Assembly: GCA_036511855.1 (NCBI GenBank) | Contig: DATCBN010000006.1 | Span: 1-37,079 of the forward strand | Direction of reading: 5' to 3' | DNA from: Candidatus Eremiobacteraceae bacterium | GTDB lineage: Bacteria; Vulcanimicrobiota; Vulcanimicrobiia; Eremiobacterales; Eremiobacteraceae | DNA length: 37,079 nucleotides | Part shown: piece after piece, positions 8,440 to 15,016 of the stretch | How the letters are laid out: the number at the start of each line of letters is the position of its first letter | How positions within the stretch are numbered: the first letter of the stretch is position 1 | Notes under the pieces: model-generated | Told to the model about the DNA's origin: nothing | The model's input: only the letters and a program-made list of their open reading frames with translations | Database searches by the model: none | Made by a program: the position numbers and the translations under genes

Positions 8440-9810
8440 ATGAAAAAAGTCGCGGTGACCGGCGCGTCGGGCTTCGTGGGCCGCGCGGTCGTCCATGCGC
8501 TCGCGCGCCGCGGCGACAGCGTGCTGGCGTTGGGCCGCTCGGCGAATATTGCAGGGCTTCCGCCAAGCGTCCGAACCGCCAAATACGATCCTAACAATCC
8601 CGCGTCGCATCCGGAGATATTCGAAGGCATGGACGCCGTGGTCCATCTCGCCGGCGAAACCGTCGACGGGCGCTGGAGCCCAGCGAAAAAACGTGCCATC
8701 TATGATTCGCGCGTTCTCGGCACGCGGAATCTCGTCGCGTCGCTTGCCAAGTGTTCGCTCGCGCGGCCGACGGTGCTCGTAAGCGGCTCGGCCATCGGGT
8801 ACTACGGCTCTCGCGGCGACGAAGTGCTCGACGAATCGTCATCGCCCGGCACCGACTTCATGGCCGATCTCGTCAAGCGTTGGGAAGCGGAGGCCGACGG
8901 CGCCGAAGCGCTCGGCTTGCGCGTCGCCAAGATCAGAGTGGCATTTGTGATCGGTGACGGCGGTGCCGTGAAAAAGCTCTTGCCGCCGTTCAAGGCGTTC
9001 ATCGGCGGTCCGTTCGGCAGCGGCGGAATGTGGTTCCCATGGATGCATCTTGAAGACACCGCCAACTTATTTCTTCTTGCGGTCGATCGCGACGATGCGC
9101 GCGGCCCGATCAACGCCGTCTCCCCGGATCTCGCGACCAACATGCGATTCGTGCAGGCGCTTGGCCACGCCATACGGCGGCCGGCATTCATGCCGGTGCC
9201 GCCGCCGGCGCTCAAACTCATCGTTGGAGAGTTCGCCGACACCGTGCTCGGCAGCCAGCTCATCCTGCCGCGCAGAGCATCGGAACTCGGCTTTGTTTGG
9301 AAACACGAGATGTTGGAGGAGGCCTTGCTCGATGTTCTTGCGCCGGCCGAGCACCGGACTCCGGCCACGCACGAACTCACTTCCGAAATCGTCGTGCAGC
9401 GCCCGCTCGCGCAAACGTGGCAATTCTTTTCCGACCCAGGTAATCTCGCGCAGATAACGCCGCCGGCCACGCAGCTCGAATTGATGGACGCTGTGCCGCA
9501 ATTGCGGCAAGGCGCTACCCTCGACTATACGATGAAGGTTCGCGGTCTGTGGGTGAAATGGAGGACGTTGATCACCGTTTGGGATGTCGAACGGCGTTTT
9601 GTCGACTATCAGGTGCGGGGACCGTATGCGCTATGGCGTCATACCCACGAATTTGAGTCCGGTCCGGATGGAAGCACCGTGGTGCGCGACCGAGTGCGGT
9701 ATTCATTGCCGTGGGCGCCGATCGGGAACGTCGCATTGCCGTTCGTGCGCCGCAGCCTCGCGGAAATCTGGTCCTACCGCCGACACAAGATTTCCGAGCT
9801 GTTCTCGTGA
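8440..9810 (+). CDS. TIGR01777 epimerase fused to SRPBCC domain
   Basis: 456 residues. Residues 1-300 are an extended SDR of the YfcH/TIGR01777 type: NAD(P)-binding TGASGFVG, VHLAGE, then SGSAIGYYGSRGDE and WEAEA, ending in the DUF1731 segment (PRRASELGFVWKH). From about residue 310 (HELTSEIVVQRPLAQTWQFF) a SRPBCC/ligand-binding domain follows, with FSDPGNLAQITPP and a later YQVRGPYALWRHTHEFE. Both halves are known separately and this fusion order recurs in other bacteria. The substrate is unknown; the second domain probably holds a hydrophobic ligand. It stands alone, with a divergent PEBP gene upstream. Confidence 0.88.
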   Translation: MKKVAVTGASGFVGRAVVHALARRGDSVLALGRSANIAGLPPSVRTAKYDPNNPASHPEIFEGMDAVVHLAGETVDGRWSPAKKRAIYDSRVLGTRNLVASLAKCSLARPTVLVSGSAIGYYGSRGDEVLDESSSPGTDFMADLVKRWEAEADGAEALGLRVAKIRVAFVIGDGGAVKKLLPPFKAFIGGPFGSGGMWFPWMHLEDTANLFLLAVDRDDARGPINAVSPDLATNMRFVQALGHAIRRPAFMPVPPPALKLIVGEFADTVLGSQLILPRRASELGFVWKHEMLEEALLDVLAPAEHRTPATHELTSEIVVQRPLAQTWQFFSDPGNLAQITPPATQLELMDAVPQLRQGATLDYTMKVRGLWVKWRTLITVWDVERRFVDYQVRGPYALWRHTHEFESGPDGSTVVRDRVRYSLPWAPIGNVALPFVRRSLAEIWSYRRHKISELFS

Positions 9811-9825
9811 AGAGTGGACGGCGTG

Positions 9826-9924
9826 TTAGCCGATGCGGACGCCCCAACCCATGAAGGAACCGGCGCTCGCCGAAGTCATGATCACAGTAGATTTGGTGTT
9901 CGTCACGATCAGGGGATTCGTCAT
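9826..9924 (-). CDS. Possible 32-residue small protein
   Basis: On the minus strand, between two plus-strand genes, an ATG at 9924 follows a near-perfect ribosome site (GAGGAGA, 5 bases upstream of the ATG) and opens a 32-codon frame ending in TAA at 9826. The product starts MTNPLIVTNTKSTVIM, contains a small-residue run (SASAGSF) and ends MGWGVRIG. There is no clear membrane helix. The case rests on the strong ribosome site and on the fact that it fills an otherwise empty 150-base gap. No family recognised. Confidence 0.4.
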   Translation of the reverse strand: MTNPLIVTNTKSTVIMTSASAGSFMGWGVRIG

Positions 9925-9960
9925 CTTGTTCTCCTCGCCCGGTCTCTGCCGGAGCCTCAT

Positions 9961-11217
9961 GTGCGTTACGTAAATCATTACTCATTCGACTTCAAAAAGT
10001 TACAAGCCGTTACCGCAGCAGCATTGTGCCTTTTCTCGAGTGCATGCGGCGTTCACGGCAATTCAGCTGGGACGACAGAGAAAACGGTCGTGATCGGCGC
10101 GGATTTCGCCACAAGCGGCACCGATGCCGCAGCGGGCGTTCCCACACAAAATGGCGTCGAACTGGCGGTGGAAGACGAGCAAAAGAAGGGATTGCCGGGC
10201 GGATATTCCTTGCGACTAGACACGCTTGACGACAGCATCGGCGGCGTGCACAACCCGGAACAAGGTGCGTTAAACGTTCAGACCTTTGTCGCAGACCCGG
10301 ATGTCCTTGCCGTCATCGGACCGCAGAATTCGAACGTCGCACGGGCTGAGATACCCGTCTTGAACGCGGCAAAACTCGCACTCATCTCGCCGTCCTCCAC
10401 ATCTATCAGTCTGACCGACGACGCTTCAGGCGCGAGCTCGCTGCGCCAGACACATCCCGAACTTCGCAATTTCTTCCGCACGGTGATGCGCGACGATATG
10501 CAGGGCGCGGCCGATGCCCAATTCGCGTATCGCACGCTAGGTGCGCGCCGGGCGTACGTCATCGACGATAACGAATCGTACGGCAAAGGTCTCGCCGACG
10601 TCTTCGTGCCGTCGTTTCAAAAGCTCGGCGGCACGGTCGTCGATCGTGCCCATCTCACAAAAGGTCAGCAAGATTTCATCGCGTTGCTGACGTCTGCCGC
10701 TTCCAACAAACCAGACCTGATTTTTTATGGCGGCGTGGTGAGCACGGGCGGCGCGCAGTTGCGCCGCCAGATGTTGAAGTTAGGCATGACCGCGAAGTAC
10801 ATGGGCGGCGACGGCTTGAAAGACCCCGGCTTTCTCGCCGCCGGCGGAGCTGCGGCCGACGGCACCTACTGCTCGCAAGGCGCACCGAATCTTTCAAAGC
10901 TTCCCGAGGCGAAAGATTTCCTAGCGGCATACGCAGCTCGTTTTCCCGGCCAACTCCTGGGGACGTATAGTGCCAACGCGTACGCGGCCGCCGAAGTGGC
11001 CATCGATGCCATTCGCGGATTGATGGAGCGAAACGGCGGCGTGGCTCCGTCGCGCGAGGAAGTGCTGCGCGCCATCGCGTCGTCGACCACCTCGAATACG
11101 CCGATAGGGCCGATCTCGTTCAACAAGCTCGGTGACGTGACCACGCCGGTGGTGAGCATGTGGGTTGTGCGCAACGGTCAGTTCGTGTTCTTGTCACAGG
11201 AACGGGCCCAGCTATGA
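9961..11217 (+). CDS. Branched-chain amino acid-type ABC substrate-binding lipoprotein
   Basis: The frame is open from 9814, but the GTG at 9961 has GGAG six bases upstream and starts directly before a lipoprotein signal (AVTAAALCLFSSACG, lipobox Cys at about residue 30). The 418-residue product has the Leu/Ile/Val-binding periplasmic fold pattern: VVIGADFATSGTDAA, NGVELAVEDE, ALNVQTFVADPDVLAVIGPQ, RAYVIDDNESYGKGLADVF and PDLIFYGGVVSTGG. No permease or ATPase genes adjoin it, so it is an orphan binding protein. It overlaps the next small gene by the ATGA arrangement, indicating coupled translation. Confidence 0.85.
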   Translation: MRYVNHYSFDFKKLQAVTAAALCLFSSACGVHGNSAGTTEKTVVIGADFATSGTDAAAGVPTQNGVELAVEDEQKKGLPGGYSLRLDTLDDSIGGVHNPEQGALNVQTFVADPDVLAVIGPQNSNVARAEIPVLNAAKLALISPSSTSISLTDDASGASSLRQTHPELRNFFRTVMRDDMQGAADAQFAYRTLGARRAYVIDDNESYGKGLADVFVPSFQKLGGTVVDRAHLTKGQQDFIALLTSAASNKPDLIFYGGVVSTGGAQLRRQMLKLGMTAKYMGGDGLKDPGFLAAGGAAADGTYCSQGAPNLSKLPEAKDFLAAYAARFPGQLLGTYSANAYAAAEVAIDAIRGLMERNGGVAPSREEVLRAIASSTTSNTPIGPISFNKLGDVTTPVVSMWVVRNGQFVFLSQERAQL

Positions 11218-11477
11218 CCGGCGACAAGCTCGCTTCCGTTCGCCCGGTGATGGAGAAGCTTGGTTTCGCGCCGGAATTCGTCGAAAAAAACGTTTTGGCG
11301 CGCACGGGCAACGTCACGGTGTCGGAAATCGCGATGCTCTGGCAGGGCATGCCGAACAAACACGATCGCAAACGCACGAGGGCGATGTTCGACGCGCTTG
11401 CGGAAGCGGGATTCCTTCAATTGCAAGACGATGACGGCGGCGTGTTCTCGGTGGTCGAATCAACGCCTGAGCGCTAG
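11214..11477 (+). CDS. Small hypothetical protein coupled to binding-protein gene
   Basis: 87 residues from the ATG at 11214, which overlaps the stop of the binding-protein gene (ATGA). No signal peptide. It is helical and charged: VRPVMEKLGFAPEFVEKN, VTVSEIAMLWQG, KRTRAMFDALAEAGFLQL, then a short beta hairpin (DDDGGVFSVV). The order helix-helix-helix-hairpin resembles a winged-helix fold, so a small DNA-binding protein is possible, but this is pattern only. Its stop overlaps the stop of the convergent peptide-binding gene at a shared CTAG. Confidence 0.65.
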   Translation: MTGDKLASVRPVMEKLGFAPEFVEKNVLARTGNVTVSEIAMLWQGMPNKHDRKRTRAMFDALAEAGFLQLQDDDGGVFSVVESTPER

Positions 11478-13096
11478 CGGCGCAGACTCCATTGCCACGC
11501 GTTCCACGTCGGCGAAAAAGGACTTGGCGACAGGCCTTGTAATGCAGGTTGCGCGGCGAACCCGTACTTGGGCGCGTAGAGAAAATCGTACGGGACATCC
11601 TGCGCTAACGCGTGCTGGACACGCGAGTACAGCGACGTGCGAATGGCTTGGGATGTTGCCGCGAGTGCCCGCCTTTCCAAATCATCGACTTGGGCGCTGC
11701 AATAGCCGGCGTAGTTCGACACGCCACCGCAGGCCACGATATTCGAATCGTCGGGATCCGCGCCTGTGCGCCAGGCGATGTACGCCATATCGAACGTACC
11801 GGAGAGAAGCAATCCGCCTTCGGTCTTCGGCAGATAGAATTGGGCGACGGAGATCTTCTTCACGTCCACCGATATCCCGCGGTCGCGCAGCATGGCCTGG
11901 ACGTATTCGGCGGTGCGCACGGCGGTGTCACCTTCGGGAAACGTCACGAATTCCAGGCTGAGGAGCGCGCCGTTCTTGCGCCGGAGGCCGTCGGCACCGC
12001 GCAGCCACCCCAGCGCGTCGAGCGAGCGATCGGCCGACGAGGTGTCAAATGCCGGAAGCTTTGCGGTGGCGTCGTAAGCCCACGAGAAGAGCGGCTGGTC
12101 GCTGTCGGTCACCGGGTATTGCCCGCTCGTGATCCCAGCGCTCAATCGTCTGCGATCGATCGCCATCGCCACCGCGCGCCGCATGCGGACATCATCGAAC
12201 GGCGCTTTGCGACAGTTGAACGCGATCGCGCCGAAGCCGGCAAACGGCGCGTAGACGATCTTCAAGTTCGAGTCCGGCCCGAGCGCTAAGCGCTGCGCCG
12301 GCGACAACAGCGACCAGTCGAGCTGACCGCCTCGCAGCATCACGAGATCGGTGTTGATGTCCGGCACCTCGCGCGCCACGATTGTCTTCGCCCGAGGCAC
12401 GCCTCTGAAGTAGCGTGGATTGCTTCTAAATGTCAGTTCTTCGCCACGCTTCCATGTCGTGAGCGCGTACGGCCCGGTTCCGATCGGATGCTGATTGAAG
12501 GATGACGTGCGCAGCGGCCCCTTGCCTTCGAGGAGGTGCGCGGGCAGTATCTCCATCGGCGTTGCGCCGTACGTGAAAAGCGTCGCGACCGCCGGCGCCC
12601 ACGCATGACGCAGATGGACCACCGCCGTAAATGTATCCGGCGTGTCGACCTCGGTGATGAGATCGTAGCCGTGAGTTGAGGGCACGTCATTTCGTTTGTC
12701 GACGATGGCCTGCGCCGTGAAGCGCACGTCGCGTGCCGTGAAAGGCGCGCCGTCCTGCCACACCACACCGCGCCGCAAGCGATAGACGATCGTCCGGCCG
12801 TCGGCGCTCACGCCCCCGTTGGCGACGGTCGGCACGGATGTCGCCAAATCCGGGATCAGCTTGCCTTTGTCATCCACATCGAGCAAGAGATCGAACATGA
12901 GGCGCGCGATTTGATGCTCGTCGTCGTTCTGCGCGAGGATAGGGTTGAGCGAGTGCGGATCTTCGGAGATGTTGAACGCGATCGTCTGGCCGCCGTGGCG
13001 CCCGCCGTTGTGCGCTCGCAGCGACGACGGCGCGCGGGCGCATCCTGCCGTCATCACGACAAGGATGAGCGCGGCGAAGATACGCCATGTTCTCAC
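11474..13096 (-). CDS. Peptide/oligopeptide ABC substrate-binding lipoprotein (SBP family 5)
   Basis: 540 residues, the normal size for the family. Lipoprotein signal: IFAALILVVMTAGCARA with Cys at about residue 19. Family 5 landmarks follow: FNISEDPHSLNPIL, LIPDLATSVP, YRLRRGVVWQDGAPFTARDVRFT, HPIGTGPYALTTWKRGEELTF, AIAFNCRKAPFDDVRMRRAVAMAIDR and a C-terminal FLYAPKYGFAAQP. It would capture peptides or similar solutes at the cell surface or in the periplasm. No permease genes are adjacent, so it is a second orphan binding protein. It is divergent from the MFS gene. Confidence 0.9.
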   Translation of the reverse strand: MRTWRIFAALILVVMTAGCARAPSSLRAHNGGRHGGQTIAFNISEDPHSLNPILAQNDDEHQIARLMFDLLLDVDDKGKLIPDLATSVPTVANGGVSADGRTIVYRLRRGVVWQDGAPFTARDVRFTAQAIVDKRNDVPSTHGYDLITEVDTPDTFTAVVHLRHAWAPAVATLFTYGATPMEILPAHLLEGKGPLRTSSFNQHPIGTGPYALTTWKRGEELTFRSNPRYFRGVPRAKTIVAREVPDINTDLVMLRGGQLDWSLLSPAQRLALGPDSNLKIVYAPFAGFGAIAFNCRKAPFDDVRMRRAVAMAIDRRRLSAGITSGQYPVTDSDQPLFSWAYDATAKLPAFDTSSADRSLDALGWLRGADGLRRKNGALLSLEFVTFPEGDTAVRTAEYVQAMLRDRGISVDVKKISVAQFYLPKTEGGLLLSGTFDMAYIAWRTGADPDDSNIVACGGVSNYAGYCSAQVDDLERRALAATSQAIRTSLYSRVQHALAQDVPYDFLYAPKYGFAAQPALQGLSPSPFSPTWNAWQWSLRR

Positions 13097-13152
13097 GGCG
13101 AGGGCGTTCGACCAGGGAAGGCCAGCTTCTTTGCGCGCGCGAACGGGCGGCC

Positions 13153-14370
13153 ATGACGCCGCAAACGCGTGAGCCTAATGCGCTGCCGGAAACTCCCTGG
13201 CTTACGCGCACCGTCCTTGCGCTCAGTATCGCAAGCCTGCTGTCGGACGCGTGTTACGAATCCATCATCCCATTGCTGCCCGCGCTCGTCGCTTCGTTGG
13301 GCGGCGGTGCGCTTGCGCTCGGAGCCATCGAAGGCCTCGCGGACGCTCTCGCAGCCGGATTCAAATTGTGGGGCGGCCAGCTCGCCGACCGCACGAAATA
13401 TCGGCGCCTGCTCGCCGGATCGGGATATCTCGGCGTCGGAATTTTCATGCCCGCCATCGCGCTTGCGCACTCGATCGTCGGGGTCGGCGCATTGCGCGCC
13501 GCAGCGTGGCTCGCGCGCGGATTCCGAAGCCCGATCCGAGATACGCTGCTCGTCGACGACACGAACCAACGCTTTGTGAATCGCGCCTTTGGCTTTCAAC
13601 GTGGCCTCGACTCGGTCGGCGCGGTCATCGGACCCGCGGTCGCGATGATATTGCTGGCGAATCACGTGGCAATCGCAACAGCCATCGGATTTGGGATCAT
13701 TCCTGGCGTGCTCGCGGGATCGATGTTTCTCTTCGTGCGCGAAAAACCGCGAACCGTGCCGCCGCGCGAGCCGTTGCACCTCGTGCTCGCAGGATTGCCG
13801 CAAAGATTCAAGCTCTATCTGCTCGGAGCCGGCGTCTTCGGTCTTGGAAACTTCTCAGCCACACTTCTCGTGCTCGCCGCCATCCGTGCGCTGACGCCCG
13901 CAGTGGGCGTCGGCCCGGCGCTCGTGTACTCGAGCGCGATGTACTTGGGCCACAACATCATCAATGCATCGCTCACGTATCCGCTCAGCGTGCTGAGCGA
14001 GCGGCTGGGAAGCGGACGCCTGCTCGTGCTCGCGTTCGCGCTCTACGTTTGCGTCTGCGGAGTATTGGCAGTCGGGTCGGCTTCCGTTGTCGCGATCGGC
14101 GTCTGTTTTGCGCTTGCCGCAGTCGCAATATCGATCGTCGAACCGATGGAAGGCACCTTCGCGACCGAGCTCTTACCCGCAGCAACCCGTGGGACGGGGT
14201 TTGGAGCGCTCGCCGCCGTGAACGGTATCGGCGATTTTGTGTCAAGCGCGGGGGTCGGAGCGCTCTGGCAGCTCGCAGGCCCGTTGGTCGCATTCGTCGC
14301 AGCAGGCCTCGTCTGCACCGTTGGAATCGTCCTCGTGGCGCCGGTCGCTTGGAAGCGCTCTGCCGCATGA
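13153..14370 (+). CDS. MFS transporter
   Basis: 405 residues from the ATG at 13153. An upstream ATG at 13087 would overlap the divergent lipoprotein start and add a basic, non-membrane tail, so it is not used. About 12 membrane segments are visible, beginning VLALSIASLLSDACYESIIPLLPALV. The loop after helix 2 carries the MFS signature in the form GGQLADRTKYRR, and RGFRSPIRDTLLVDD follows helix 4, as in drug or metabolite exporters. A central charged loop (REKPRTVPPREP) separates the halves. The substrate cannot be told from sequence. Confidence 0.88.
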   Translation: MTPQTREPNALPETPWLTRTVLALSIASLLSDACYESIIPLLPALVASLGGGALALGAIEGLADALAAGFKLWGGQLADRTKYRRLLAGSGYLGVGIFMPAIALAHSIVGVGALRAAAWLARGFRSPIRDTLLVDDTNQRFVNRAFGFQRGLDSVGAVIGPAVAMILLANHVAIATAIGFGIIPGVLAGSMFLFVREKPRTVPPREPLHLVLAGLPQRFKLYLLGAGVFGLGNFSATLLVLAAIRALTPAVGVGPALVYSSAMYLGHNIINASLTYPLSVLSERLGSGRLLVLAFALYVCVCGVLAVGSASVVAIGVCFALAAVAISIVEPMEGTFATELLPAATRGTGFGALAAVNGIGDFVSSAGVGALWQLAGPLVAFVAAGLVCTVGIVLVAPVAWKRSAA

Positions 14371-14457
14371 ATTAAACGTGAAAGCACGACGTGTTTGACG
14401 GAATGATGAACCGTCCGCAGCCGCCGAAACGTATAGCACTTGAAAGGAGACGCCCAC

Positions 14458-14859
14458 ATGTCCGATTCTCGCAACCCGATGCGCGCCGCGCTCGCCGCGA
14501 CGGCGATCGTCGCCGCTGTACTGACCTTCGCGGTCACCGGTCGCACCGATCCAATGAGTCAGGCCACCGCCACCCCAGGGCCCACGGCCGCGCCGGTCGC
14601 CGTGAAAATAACCAACTTCGCGTTTTCACCGCAAAAGGTCGTCATTCCGGTCGGCGGGTCGGTGACATGGACCAACAACGACGACGTCGCTCACACGGCC
14701 ACCGCAACCGACAGCAGCTTCGATTCCGGAAATTTGGCCAATGGCCAATCGTGGACCAAGACGTTTACCAAGGCCGGAAAATACTCGTACATCTGCACGT
14801 ATCATCCTAATATGACCGGCACGATCATCGTACAGGCGCCGGCTTCGCCGTCTCCGTAG
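14458..14859 (+). CDS. Amicyanin/plastocyanin-like cupredoxin, exported
   Basis: 133 residues from the ATG at 14458, preceded by AAAGGAG. An N-terminal hydrophobic segment (AALAATAIVAAVLTFAV) is a signal peptide or anchor, followed by a Pro/Ala/Thr linker. The domain starts VKITNFAFSPQKVVIPVGG and contains WTNNDDVAHTAT and YICTYHPNM. His79, Cys113, His116 and Met119 form a complete type 1 copper site with spacing C-x2-H-x2-M, as in amicyanins. It is expected to carry electrons outside the cytoplasmic membrane. A terminator follows at 14899. Confidence 0.9.
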   Translation: MSDSRNPMRAALAATAIVAAVLTFAVTGRTDPMSQATATPGPTAAPVAVKITNFAFSPQKVVIPVGGSVTWTNNDDVAHTATATDSSFDSGNLANGQSWTKTFTKAGKYSYICTYHPNMTGTIIVQAPASPSP

Positions 14860-14867
14860 CGCGGCTT

Positions 14868-14914
14868 GTAGGAAGGCAAGCATCGCTTGCCCATCTGTGG
14901 GGCCGACCTTTATG
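14868..14914 (+). repeat. Composite repeat, copy A (palindrome plus second hairpin)
   Basis: 47 bases that match 30248-30294 with one mismatch. It contains the palindrome GGCAAGC-ATC-GCTTGCC (14875-14891), a spacer ATCTGT, and the 5' arm and loop of a second hairpin (GGGGCCGACC, TTTAT). Identity with the other copy stops inside the second hairpin, yet a complementary 3' arm is present in both copies. Confidence 0.85.
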
Positions 14915-14936
14915 GTTGGCCTCGCGTTTTTTATTT
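14899..14936 (+). terminator. Rho-independent terminator after cupredoxin gene
   Basis: Stem GGGGCCGACC with GGTTGGCCTC (G-T wobbles), loop TTTAT, followed by GCG and a T-rich tract (TTTTTTATTT). It lies 39 bases after the cupredoxin stop and is built partly from the repeat. Confidence 0.7.
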
Positions 14937-14958
14937 GCGCCACCGGCTTCTCGTACTA

Positions 14959-14977
14959 GGGTGAGCATCGCTCACCC
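14959..14977. repeat. Palindromic REP-like element, covariant copy
   Basis: Arms GGGTGAGC and GCTCACCC, loop ATC, preceded by CGTACTA as in copy 1. Two positions differ from the GGGCAAGC type and both are compensated in the opposite arm. Confidence 0.8.
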
Positions 14978-15016
14978 AGTTATTGCTTGGCAGTAGTTTG
15001 CGTCACGCTGCGCGTG

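Noticed and set aside
8379-8699. Long upstream extension of the PEBP gene
   Set aside because: It overlaps the opposite epimerase gene, and the signal peptide begins at 8378.
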